Of a DNA stretch of 64,000 nt, positions 48,876 through 56,977 are shown in pieces (the first letter of the stretch is position 1; each line of letters begins with the position of its first letter). The position numbers and the translations under genes are program-made. The notes beneath the pieces are model-generated. The model was not told the origin of the DNA and did no database searches. It worked only from the letters and a program-made list of their open reading frames with translations. The stretch is from the NCBI RefSeq assembly GCF_900176115.1, contig NZ_FWWR01000009.1, positions 558,001 to 622,000 of the forward strand, in the 5' to 3' direction. This DNA comes from Peptoniphilus asaccharolyticus DSM 20463. GTDB taxonomy: Bacteria; Bacillota; Clostridia; Tissierellales; Peptoniphilaceae.

Positions 48876-49781
48876 TTATAATTTCTTATTTAAAACTAAT
48901 ACACCTATTATAACCATGATAAAACCTATTAAAAGTCTTATGTTAAAATCTTCTCCCAATATTATCACTGAAAGTATTGAACCAAAAATCGGCACGAACA
49001 ATTTATATATTCCAAACTCTCCAGCAGATTGATTTTTTAAAACCATGTACCATAGAGTAAATGCAGTAGATGATACAAATCCACCGTATATTATTAAAAG
49101 AATTCCTTTAATATTAATTGTCCATACTGTCTGTTTTAACATTAAACCAATCACTATAAGCGGAATGCATCCCACACAAAATTGGAAGGTTGATATTACA
49201 AATGAGTTTATTCCCGCACCTTCTTTTTTCACAAGCACAGTAGCCAGTCCATTTAAGGTAATTGCCATAATTATTGCTCCCTCACCTAAAAGTGAAAATG
49301 AAGTACTCAAATCACCACCAGAGTTTACATATATTATCCCAATTGTCCCTATGCAAAGAGCCAATAATTTACGCTTATTTAGCCCATCCCCTTTTATCAA
49401 AAGAGCTGAAAAGATTACAATAATAAATGCATTAAAAGATTGTATTACAGATGCTTTAACCCCTTTTGTATAGAATAGACCTGTGTAGTAAAAGATATAG
49501 TGCAGAGTAATTTGCAACAATGCTATTTTAATTAAGAACCTATAGTTTAAATTTTTAAAATCAACTTTTTCTTCTCGATTAAATATTTTAAAATAAAATA
49601 TAGTTATAAGTCCCGCAATAAAAAATCTAATCCCAGCTACTAATAATCTTGAGCCAATATCTCCCTTTACAATTGATAAAAACTCATATTGCATTTTTAT
49701 CATGGGAATTGCCGAACCCCATAAAAACATACAGAAAAGTGATATAAATATTGCCTTCCTTTTGTCTTGACGAATTGTCAA
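48876..49781 (-). CDS. EamA/DMT-family transporter, N-terminus replaced by IS sequence
   Basis: A drug/metabolite transporter with ten predicted membrane helices in two EamA repeats (residues about 12-140 and 155-300). The native gene began ATG GAA CTT TTT AAA GAC at 52488, overlapping the end of thrB. The composite transposon cut it after the second base of codon 6. The frame now opens with TTG ACA ATT CGT CAA from the IS right end, fused to the remaining native codons (DKRKAIFISLF). No ribosome site precedes this TTG, so translation is probably weak. The original thrB-linked position suggests export of threonine, homoserine or a related amino acid, but the substrate is not shown. Confidence 0.85.
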   Translation of the reverse strand: MTIRQDKRKAIFISLFCMFLWGSAIPMIKMQYEFLSIVKGDIGSRLLVAGIRFFIAGLITIFYFKIFNREEKVDFKNLNYRFLIKIALLQITLHYIFYYTGLFYTKGVKASVIQSFNAFIIVIFSALLIKGDGLNKRKLLALCIGTIGIIYVNSGGDLSTSFSLLGEGAIIMAITLNGLATVLVKKEGAGINSFVISTFQFCVGCIPLIVIGLMLKQTVWTINIKGILLIIYGGFVSSTAFTLWYMVLKNQSAGEFGIYKLFVPIFGSILSVIILGEDFNIRLLIGFIMVIIGVLVLNKKL

Positions 49782-50884
49782 ATCAAATGCAACACCTATG
49801 GTAAGAGACCAAAAAGTTCTTCTTTAGGTGTTTTATATTTTATACATTTTCTAGGTCTATTATTCATTAAACTTAAGTTATAATTTAATTCATCAATATT
49901 CACTTCTGATAAATCCATACCCTTAGGATAAAACTCCCTCAAAAGTCCGTTACTATTTTCATTTGTACCTTTTTGCCATGCACAATAGGGATCACAAAAA
50001 TAAGTTTTGCATCCTAATTCTTTTTCTATTTTCTCAAATTCTGAAAATTCTTTACCTCTATCAAAGGTTATTGTTTTTACTAATTCTTTTGGATAATCTT
50101 TTAATGCATTTATTATTGCTGGTGTTACGCTTTCCGACTTTCTATTTTCAACTAGGATTGCTATATAATATCTAGATTTTCTTTCTGCTAAAGTTACGAA
50201 ACAACATCTACTTTTCCTTTTATGATCTAATCTGCCTGATTCCACTGTATCTGCTTCCCAGTGGCCTAATTCTTGCCTTCTGTATATCTCTTTAGGTCTT
50301 TTCTTAATTGTTCTACCTTTATCATTGAATTTTCCTCTTTTTTCTGCTGGCCTTTTAAATTTAGCTTTTCTTCTCAAATTTTTCATACTAGTTTTTGTCA
50401 GCTTTTTGGCGTGTATCATTCTATATATCGTTGATGTAGATGGTAATTCATGAATCTCATTTGTGTTTCTATTTGATATTTGTTCAGGGGACCAATGTTC
50501 GTTAATCTTTACAGTTAAATAATCAATAACATCTTTAGAAAATTTACTTTTTCTATGGCAGTCTTTTCTTCTATCAATATATTTATCATTTGCCTTTATC
50601 GGAAAGTACTTAGTGTAACTTCCCCTACTAACTTTTATCTTAGATGAATTTCTTTTAATTTCTCTAGATATTGTACTAGGTGACCTTTTAAGTGCTTGTG
50701 CAATTTTCCTTATACTCATTCCTAAATTTAAAAATTGGTAAATACAAGATCTTTCTTCTATGGTAAGATGGTTATAGCTCATAGTTAATCACTCCTTTTA
50801 ATATGTTTTGTTTGGTCACTTACATATTAACACAGCTGATTAGCTATGAGTTTATTTATGTTGCACTTGTTATGATAAATTATC
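49769..50884 (-). mobile_element. IS30-family insertion sequence, copy 2 (intact)
   Basis: A 1,116-base copy with the same ends as copy 1 (GACGAATTGTCA at 49769, GATAAATTATC at 50884 on the plus strand). It forms the left arm of the composite unit. Its transposase is complete; one base difference from copy 1 changes Pro to Thr in the KKLPKTS region. Confidence 0.93.
49796..50782 (-). CDS. IS30-family transposase (copy 2)
   Basis: 328 residues, identical to copy 1 except for Thr in place of Pro in AKKLTKTSMK. The HTH region and catalytic residues (HWEADTVES, TFDRGKEF, GTNENSNGL) are intact, so this copy could drive movement of the composite unit. The ribosome site AAAAGGAGTGATTAACT is present. 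Confidence 0.95.
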   Translation of the reverse strand: MSYNHLTIEERSCIYQFLNLGMSIRKIAQALKRSPSTISREIKRNSSKIKVSRGSYTKYFPIKANDKYIDRRKDCHRKSKFSKDVIDYLTVKINEHWSPEQISNRNTNEIHELPSTSTIYRMIHAKKLTKTSMKNLRRKAKFKRPAEKRGKFNDKGRTIKKRPKEIYRRQELGHWEADTVESGRLDHKRKSRCCFVTLAERKSRYYIAILVENRKSESVTPAIINALKDYPKELVKTITFDRGKEFSEFEKIEKELGCKTYFCDPYCAWQKGTNENSNGLLREFYPKGMDLSEVNIDELNYNLSLMNNRPRKCIKYKTPKEELFGLLP

Positions 50885-50896
50885 TATTGTAAAACA

Positions 50897-51079
50897 TTAA
50901 TCTTTATATCTTTCTTCAATTAGTGTTTTTAGTTCTTCTAAATCTTCTTCTGTGGCATGATTTCTTATGAAATTTCTTGCAGACCTTCTCAAAGTTAGAT
51001 AGTAATTTCTTTCCTTATTGTTTTGTTCCCATTTTCTAGAAGCTTTTCTTTGGGCTTCACTTGTTTTTTCTTCGTTCAT
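50897..51079 (-). CDS. Unknown 60-residue charged protein (transposon cargo)
   Basis: I do not recognise a named family. The 60-residue chain is highly charged and probably all helical: a Glu/Lys/Arg-rich first half (EAQRKASRKWEQNNKERNYY), then RRSARNFIRNHATEEDLEELKTLIEERY. Such small proteins are common in phages and conjugative elements. The ATG follows AAAGGAATTAGACA and lies inside the 3' end of the small membrane protein gene, so they are coupled. It ends 13 bases from the end of IS copy 2. Confidence 0.6.
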   Translation of the reverse strand: MNEEKTSEAQRKASRKWEQNNKERNYYLTLRRSARNFIRNHATEEDLEELKTLIEERYKD

Positions 51080-51197
51080 TGTCTAATTCCTTTTCTAATT
51101 TTTGCTTTTTATTTTTCTTAATTGCTAATATTATTAAAAGCAAGAGAATGATTATAATAGATATCCCGATTAAAATGTTCAAAGCTTGATTTAACAT
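51057..51197 (-). CDS. Unknown 46-residue single-span membrane peptide (transposon cargo)
   Basis: A short ORF starting at the ATG at 51197. Residues about 5-26 are a strongly hydrophobic helix (LNILIGISIIIILLLLIILA), followed by a basic, coiled tail (KKNKKQKLEKELDNERRKNK). It overlaps the next small gene by 23 bases. The layout resembles holin-like or small toxin-type peptides, but no family can be named. No clear ribosome site is seen before its ATG. Confidence 0.45.
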   Translation of the reverse strand: MLNQALNILIGISIIIILLLLIILAIKKNKKQKLEKELDNERRKNK

Positions 51198-51218
51198 AAT
51201 GTTTTTGGTAGAATCCAC

Positions 51219-51256
51219 TTAGGAGAGGGTTATTCCCTCTGCCTAAGTTTTTTAAT
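51219..51256 (+). terminator. Strong terminator inside the transposon cargo
   Basis: CTTAGG(AG)AGGG / CCCTCTGCCTAAG hairpin followed by TTTTTTAATTTTT on the plus strand, the correct layout for termination of rightward transcripts. All small ORFs of the cargo run leftward, so it has no matching gene. It would block outside transcription from entering toward copy 3. Confidence 0.7.
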
Positions 51257-51357
51257 TTTTAGCTTTAATTCTTGTATCTCTAATTTAGTCTTTTTGTTTT
51301 GCAGACCTAATTGATTAATTGTTAGAGTTGCAATTATTAAAGCTATTATTTTTTCTA
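51230..51357 (-). pseudogene. Small membrane/coiled-coil ORF truncated by IS copy 3
   Basis: A short frame ending at 51230 encodes a hydrophobic stretch (KIIALIIATLTINQLGL) and a Lys-rich coiled tail (KKTKLEIQELKLKIKKLRQRE). Its 5' end is cut by IS copy 3, which supplies an in-frame TTG ACA ATT CGT. The original start is lost, and about 41 native codons remain. Confidence 0.45.
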
Positions 51358-52471
51358 GACGAATTGTCAAATCAAATGCAACACCTATGGTAAGAGACCA
51401 AAAAGTTCTTCTTTAGGTGTTTTATATTTTATACATTTTCTAGGTCTATTATTCATTAAACTTAAGTTATAATTTAATTCATCAATATTCACTTCTGATA
51501 AATCCATACCCTTAGGATAAAACTCCCTCAAAAGTCCGTTACTATTTTCATTTGTACCTTTTTGCCATGCACAATAGGGATCACAAAAATAAGTTTTGCA
51601 TCCTAATTCTTTTTCTATTTTCTCAAATTCTGAAAATTCTTTACCTCTATCAAAGGTTATTGTTTTACTAATTCTTTTGGATAATCTTTTAATGCATTTA
51701 TTATTGCTGGTGTTACGCTTTCCGACTTTCTATTTTCAACTAGGATTGCTATATAATATCTAGATTTTCTTTCTGCTAAAGTTACGAAACAACATCTACT
51801 TTCCTTTTATGATCTAATCTGCCTGATTCCACTGTATCTGCTTCCCAGTGGCCTAATTCTTGCCTTCTGTATATCTCTTTAGGTCTTTTCTTAATTGTTC
51901 TACCTTTATCATTGAATTTTCCTCTTTTTTCTGCTGGCCTTTTAAATTTAGCTTTTCTTCTCAAATTTTTCATACTAGTTTTTGGCAGCTTTTTGGCGTG
52001 TATCATTCTATATATCGTTGATGTAGATGGTAATTCATGAATCTCATTTGTGTTTCTATTTGATATTTGTTCAGGGGACCAATGTTCGTTAATCTTTACA
52101 GTTAAATAATCAATAACATCTTTAGAAAATTTACTTTTTCTATGGCAGTCTTTTCTTCTATCAATATATTTATCATTTGCCTTTATCGGAAAGTACTTAG
52201 TGTAACTTCCCCTACTAACTTTTATCTTAGATGAATTTCTTTTAATTTCTCTAGATATTGTACTAGGTGACCTTTTAAGTGCTTGTGCAATTTTCCTTAT
52301 ACTCATTCCTAAATTTAAAAATTGGTAAATACAAGATCTTTCTTCTATGGTAAGATGGTTATAGCTCATAGTTAATCACTCCTTTTAATATGTTTTGTTT
52401 GGTCACTTACATATTAACACAGCTGATTAGCTATGAGTTTATTTATGTTGCACTTGTTATGATAAATTATC
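51358..52471 (-). mobile_element. IS30-family insertion sequence, copy 3 (defective)
   Basis: A 1,114-base copy, the right arm of the composite unit. Both ends are intact, so it can be mobilised in trans by other copies. Two one-base deletions in T-runs inactivate its transposase. Confidence 0.92.
51385..52369 (-). pseudogene. IS30 transposase, frameshifted (copy 3)
   Basis: Identical to the other copies to about residue 189, then a one-base deletion in the AAAA run of the KRKSRCC codons (near 51800) shifts the frame and the product ends after 195 residues (KRKVDVVS). A second one-base deletion lies near 51665. The first catalytic Asp remains but the second Asp and the Glu are lost. Confidence 0.93.
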
Positions 52472-52488
52472 TCTTTAAAAAGTTCCAT
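52472..52488 (-). pseudogene. 5' remnant of the EamA transporter gene
   Basis: ATG GAA CTT TTT AAA GA, the first five codons and part of the sixth of the transporter whose body lies at 48876. It overlaps the thrB stop and has a modest ribosome site (AAGGT). The two parts are separated by the composite transposon. Confidence 0.75.
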
Positions 52489-53305
52489 ATACCTTAGCTC
52501 CCTCATTGTCTACTTCACAATCAAAAACCTTCCAATTGTTTTTCAATTTGCTTAGCTTTTTAAATTCTTTTGAAAAATCTGTTTCTGCTTTTCCAACTAG
52601 CAATATTGTTGAACCAGAGCCACTTAAAAATAGTTTTGAATTTTCTCCATTAAAAATTTCTTTTACAGATTCATATTCATCTATATTTTCAAATCTTTTT
52701 TGTTGATGAATTGTGTCTTCAGGAGCAGATTTTAATAACTCAAAGTCTCCAAGTCTTAGTGCATTTGTAATCATAGCTGCCCCAGCTATATTTTGTACTG
52801 CCTCGCTTGTCGAAAGTGTTTTAGCAACCAAAGTTCTTGAAACTTCTGTAGACATCTCAAAATTTGGCACTAAAGCATAAAATTTTAATTTTTCAGACAC
52901 TTCTACTTTAACAACAGTATCTCCAAAAGCTATAGTGTGCCCTCCGAAGATAGCTGCTGCAACATTATCAGGATGTCCCTCTAGTTCAGTAGCCAGTTTT
53001 AAAAGCTCGTACTTATCCAATTTTGAACCATTGTATTCATTGGCAGCCATAAGCCCCGCTACTATACATGTTGCTGATGATCCAAGCCCTCTACTTCTAG
53101 GCACTTCTGACACTCCACTTATATCAACTTCAGGACAATCCAACCCCAATTTTTTGAAATAAAATTTAAATGATTTTGAAATCAAGCTACTTTCTTTTAA
53201 CTTGCCTAATTTGAATTCAAATTCATTGTATATATTAAATGCCATACCAAAGCTGTCATATCCAGGACCTATGTTTGCTGAAGTTGCCGGTACTCTTACT
53301 AACAT
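52475..53305 (-). CDS. thrB: Homoserine kinase
   Basis: A 276-residue GHMP kinase that phosphorylates homoserine in threonine synthesis. Motifs: VRVPATSANIGPGYDSFGMA, the ATP loop PRSRGLGSSATCIVAGLMAANE (in part) and SGSGSTILLVG. It overlaps the thrC stop by seven bases. The composite transposon inserted at its very 3' end; the stop codon is preserved. Confidence 0.95.
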   Translation of the reverse strand: MLVRVPATSANIGPGYDSFGMAFNIYNEFEFKLGKLKESSLISKSFKFYFKKLGLDCPEVDISGVSEVPRSRGLGSSATCIVAGLMAANEYNGSKLDKYELLKLATELEGHPDNVAAAIFGGHTIAFGDTVVKVEVSEKLKFYALVPNFEMSTEVSRTLVAKTLSTSEAVQNIAGAAMITNALRLGDFELLKSAPEDTIHQQKRFENIDEYESVKEIFNGENSKLFLSGSGSTILLVGKAETDFSKEFKKLSKLKNNWKVFDCEVDNEGAKVYGTF

Positions 53306-54735
53306 AGTATTCTCTCCTCTATAAATTTTTTGATATTTTCTTTTTCTATAACTATTTCGTCTCCATCTTTAATATCAACTTGTTTTAAGAATTCAATATC
53401 ATTTGAAAGTTTTGCAACTTTTTCTATTGCATCCTTTTCATCTTTAAGATCAAGACCTATTGCTTTAGAAATCTCCATAGCAAATTTTATTGGAGATGCT
53501 GTAGCTGCTATTAAAACTTTTTTATTATTTTCTTTTAAATACTCTTCGGCTGCCTTTACAGCTACTGCTGTGTGAGTATCTATAACATATCCTGACTTCT
53601 TATAAATTTTATCTATTATTTCTAAAGTTTCTTCTTCACCGCATGAATATCCATGCATATTTAGATCGTGTTTATACTCAAATTTACCTGTATCTTTTAA
53701 ATCATTCATAATACTTTCAATTTCACTAGCATTATTTGACTTTAGTGATAAATATCTTTCTAAGTTACTTGATACCAATATGTCCATTGATGGAGAATTT
53801 GTCTTATAGAATTCTCTGTGTGTATCGTATATATTTGTATTTATAAAATCTTCAAGTATATTATTTTTATTTGATGCACATATAAAATCTTCTATTGGAA
53901 GTCCCATTTCTTTTGCAAAATATGCAGCCAATATATTCCCAAAATTTCCTGTTGGAACAGTTACCGCTACACTATCTCCATTTTCAATTTCTTTATTCTT
54001 TACCAATTTGTAATATGAATAAAAATAATAAGCTATTTGCGGAACTAATCTCCCAACATTAATTGAGTTCGCAGAAGTTAGCATATATTTTGCACTTTTA
54101 AGCTTCTCTTTGAAATCTGAATCGTTAAATATCTTTTTTAACGCTGATTGAGCATCGTCAAAATTCCCTTCTATTGCAACTGCAGTTGCATTTTCAGCTC
54201 CGGAATTTACCATTTGAGCTCTTTGAATTAAACTTATACCATCTGTTGGATAGAATACTATTATCTCGCTATCTTTCACTCCAGCAAATCCACTTATTGC
54301 AGCAGAGCCAGTATCTCCAGATGTGGCAGTTAATATTAAAGTCTTATCATCAACTTTATTTTCTTCTTTTGCTATTTTAATTAGTCTTGGAAGTAATGAA
54401 AGAGCAAAATCCTTAAACGCTCTTGTTTTTCCATGGAATAATTCCATAAAATATAGATTATCTACATTCTTTATTGGTAGTAAATCCTTAGGGAATGTAT
54501 CATAAGCTGCCTCTATCTCTGTTTTTAATTTTTCTTTGTCTAAATCATCAAATATTGTTGAGATTACTTTATATGCAAACTCAGTGTAGTCTAATCTCTC
54601 TATTTCTTCTTCATTAAAATTTATTTTTTCAATTTTTTCCGGTATAAAAAGTCCACCATCATCAGCTAAGCCTTTTAAAAGTGCTTCTGCTGTTGAATTC
54701 ACAAAGCTTTTTCCTCTTGTACTATAATATTTCAT
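53299..54735 (-). CDS. thrC: Threonine synthase
   Basis: A 478-residue PLP enzyme making threonine from O-phosphohomoserine. The N-terminal YYSTRG and the PLP Lys in FHGKTRAFKDFALSLLP, then TATSGDTGSAAISGF and VPTGNFGNILAAYFAKEMG, are typical of the long class. Ribosome site AAGGAGTTAGAA. Together with thrB it completes the last two steps; the earlier aspartate-pathway genes are not here. Confidence 0.95.
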   Translation of the reverse strand: MKYYSTRGKSFVNSTAEALLKGLADDGGLFIPEKIEKINFNEEEIERLDYTEFAYKVISTIFDDLDKEKLKTEIEAAYDTFPKDLLPIKNVDNLYFMELFHGKTRAFKDFALSLLPRLIKIAKEENKVDDKTLILTATSGDTGSAAISGFAGVKDSEIIVFYPTDGISLIQRAQMVNSGAENATAVAIEGNFDDAQSALKKIFNDSDFKEKLKSAKYMLTSANSINVGRLVPQIAYYFYSYYKLVKNKEIENGDSVAVTVPTGNFGNILAAYFAKEMGLPIEDFICASNKNNILEDFINTNIYDTHREFYKTNSPSMDILVSSNLERYLSLKSNNASEIESIMNDLKDTGKFEYKHDLNMHGYSCGEEETLEIIDKIYKKSGYVIDTHTAVAVKAAEEYLKENNKKVLIAATASPIKFAMEISKAIGLDLKDEKDAIEKVAKLSNDIEFLKQVDIKDGDEIVIEKENIKKFIEERILC

Positions 54736-54737
54736 TT

Positions 54738-56000
54738 CTAACTCCTTGTCTGACCTTCTCCAAGTAAAACATACTTATATGTTGTGAGTTCCTTTAGACC
54801 TACAGGTCCACGTGCATGTAGTTTTTGAGTTGATATTCCTATTTCAGCTCCAAAGCCAAATTCCGCTCCGTCGGTAAATCTCGTGCTAGCATTTACATAC
54901 ACACAAGCCGAGTCCACTTCATCTGTAAACTTCATAGCATTTACTAAGTTCTCCGTTACTATAGCTTCTGAATGGTTTGTTGAATACTCGTATATGTGCT
55001 CTATAGCCTCGTCTACTCCGCTCACTATCTTCATAGAGAATTCATAATCTAAATATTCCGTTCTATAATCTTCATCAGTTGCCAAGATAACTTCATTTAA
55101 TTTTTTAGAACTCTTTTCACAACCATGAACCACTATATTATATTTATCTATTATATTCTGCAACCCAGTGTAAAATTCATCAGATACCTTTTCGCTCACC
55201 AACAATGATTCAAGTGCATTACACACTCCTATTCTCTGTGTCTTAGCATTTTCAAAAATTTTAAGAGCTTTCTCAATATCTGCTGAATCATCTATATATA
55301 GGTGACAATTTCCAACTCCAGTTTCTAAAGTTGGAACATTTGAATTTTCTACTACAGAATTTATCAATCGTTGGCTTCCCCTTGGTATTAAAAGATCTAT
55401 ATAACCTCTTAGCTTCATAAGTTCAACTGCTGACTCTCTGCTAGTATCTTCTATTAATGTTACCATATTTCTATCAAATCCGGCTTTTTCTATTCCATAT
55501 CTTATAGAATTTGCTATTGCCTTATTTGAGTTTATTGCCTCTTTGCCGCCTCTTAAAATAATTGCATTTGAAGATTTAATCGCAAGTATTGCCGCATCCA
55601 ATGTTACATTTGGTCTTGCTTCATAGATAACCGCCAACACTCCTATAGGAACTCTTTTTTTACCTATTTGAATTCCATTTGGCAATTTATTTACTTCGTC
55701 CATGTTCCCAACCGGATCTTCTAAATTTATTATTATATCAACTGAGTTTGCCATAGAATTTATTCTGTCTCTTGTCAAAAGCAATCTATCTAACAATCCA
55801 TCACTCATTCCATCAGCTATGCCATTTTCTATATCCACTTCATTGGCCTTTAGTATTTCTTCTGAGCTGTTTTGCAAACTATCTTTAATTGACTTTAAAA
55901 CTCTATTCTTATCAAGAGTTGATAGACGTCTTAACTCTCTACTCGCTCTCTTAGTTTTATTTGCTATTTCTAATAAATCATCCCTTAAAGATTGTCCCAA
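54738..56000 (-). CDS. proA: Gamma-glutamyl phosphate reductase
   Basis: A 420-residue aldehyde-dehydrogenase-like enzyme, second step of proline synthesis. The catalytic Cys is in RIGVCNALESLLV; PIGVLAVIYEARPNVT and FGFGAEIGISTQKLHARGPVGL are diagnostic. TTG start at 56000 after AAGGGAGAAGAAG, overlapping proB by 23 bases, so both are translated together. Confidence 0.96.
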   Translation of the reverse strand: MGQSLRDDLLEIANKTKRASRELRRLSTLDKNRVLKSIKDSLQNSSEEILKANEVDIENGIADGMSDGLLDRLLLTRDRINSMANSVDIIINLEDPVGNMDEVNKLPNGIQIGKKRVPIGVLAVIYEARPNVTLDAAILAIKSSNAIILRGGKEAINSNKAIANSIRYGIEKAGFDRNMVTLIEDTSRESAVELMKLRGYIDLLIPRGSQRLINSVVENSNVPTLETGVGNCHLYIDDSADIEKALKIFENAKTQRIGVCNALESLLVSEKVSDEFYTGLQNIIDKYNIVVHGCEKSSKKLNEVILATDEDYRTEYLDYEFSMKIVSGVDEAIEHIYEYSTNHSEAIVTENLVNAMKFTDEVDSACVYVNASTRFTDGAEFGFGAEIGISTQKLHARGPVGLKELTTYKYVLLGEGQTRS

Positions 56001-56763
56001 CTTCTTCTCCCTTAACTATTCTTCTAATATTTTTCAAATCATCAGAATTTGATATTACTACGTCTATTCCCTTTTCCATACACATAGTGCAAGCTTTTAT
56101 CTTGGTTGCCATGCCACCGGTCCCAACACTTGAGTCCGAACCCTTTGCCATTGAAATTAATTTATCATCTATTATATTCACTTCTCTTATGAGTTCTGCA
56201 TCTGGATTCTTATTTGGGTCATCTGTATACAATCCGTCGATGTCTGACAAAAGTATCAATAAATCCGCATCTATAAGCCTTGCCACAACAGCAGACAATG
56301 TATCATTATCTCCAAACATAATTTCAAATGTAGAAATGGTGTCATTTTCATTTACAATCGGCACAACTTCCATCTTCATCAACTGGTCAAATGTGTTTCT
56401 AGCATTTCCACTCATTTGCTCATCAGTTTCAATCATCTTTGTAAGTAGCACTTGTCCAACTCTATATCCGTATTCTCCAAATGCTCTGTTGTATGTATTC
56501 ATCAATGCTACTTGACCTACTGCAGAAGTTGCTTGCTTGCCTATTGTATCTCTTGGTCTCTTTTCCATGCCAAGTTGTTTCGCCCCACAAGCTATAGCTC
56601 CAGAAGAAACTAGCACGACACTTATCCCCTTGTCTTGTATATTGGAAATTTCCTTTGCCAGCTCTTCTATTCTCTCTATATTAACTGCTCCATTTTCATG
56701 TGTAATCGATGAAGATCCTATCTTTATTACTATTTTTTTTAATCTATTACTAAACTCTCTCAT
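55978..56763 (-). CDS. proB: Glutamate 5-kinase (short form without PUA domain)
   Basis: A 261-residue amino-acid kinase, first step of proline synthesis. KIGSSSITHENGA, SSGAIACGAKQLG, NENDTISTFEIMFGDNDTLSA and GTGGMATKIKA are present. The chain ends right after the kinase domain, so the C-terminal PUA domain of the E. coli enzyme is absent; short forms are known. It has its own promoter and a GGGAGG ribosome site. Confidence 0.94.
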   Translation of the reverse strand: MREFSNRLKKIVIKIGSSSITHENGAVNIERIEELAKEISNIQDKGISVVLVSSGAIACGAKQLGMEKRPRDTIGKQATSAVGQVALMNTYNRAFGEYGYRVGQVLLTKMIETDEQMSGNARNTFDQLMKMEVVPIVNENDTISTFEIMFGDNDTLSAVVARLIDADLLILLSDIDGLYTDDPNKNPDAELIREVNIIDDKLISMAKGSDSSVGTGGMATKIKACTMCMEKGIDVVISNSDDLKNIRRIVKGEEVGTIFKG

Positions 56764-56788
56764 TCTTCCTCCCGCAATGTTACAGTTT

Positions 56789-56817
56789 AATATACTACAC
56801 TAAGTTTTCTAATTCAA
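56789..56817 (-). promoter_or_regulatory. Sigma-A promoter of the proBA-thrCB operon
   Basis: Minus strand TTGAAT, 17-base spacer, TATATT, about 26 bases before the proB start codon. Confidence 0.65.
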
Positions 56818-56911
56818 TAATTTAATAATTAATTTGTTCGCACTAATAATCTCTGGAATACTTTATTTTACAAACACCAAGATCGATTTTTATGGTTTTT
56901 CACTATATGGA

Positions 56912-56940
56912 TTGTTATTTAAATTGCTATTCAGTATAAT
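56912..56940 (+). promoter_or_regulatory. Native promoter of the NfnAB-like gene, now upstream of IS copy 4
   Basis: TTGTTA, 17-base spacer, TATAAT. It is followed by AAAGAGGTGTTTTTATG at 56959-56975, the original ribosome site and start codon, which are separated from the gene body by the IS element. Confidence 0.75.
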
Positions 56941-56977
56941 ATAGTAGTCTAATTTATAAAAGAGGTGTTTTTATGTA

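Larger units (their letters stand above)
49769..52471. mobile_element. IS30 composite transposon with TCTT target duplication
   Basis: Two IS30 copies in the same orientation (49769-50884 and 51358-52471) flank a 473-base cargo. The four bases outside the unit are identical, TCTT at 49765-49768 and 52472-52475, while the inner ends (TATT and TCTA) do not match each other or the outer bases. This shows that the 2,703-base unit moved as one. Removing it and one TCTT rejoins thrB to an intact EamA start. Confidence 0.85.

Noticed and set aside
50885-51357. CRISPR or antibiotic resistance cargo in the composite transposon
   Set aside because: No repeat-spacer pattern and no enzyme-sized ORF fits in 473 bases.
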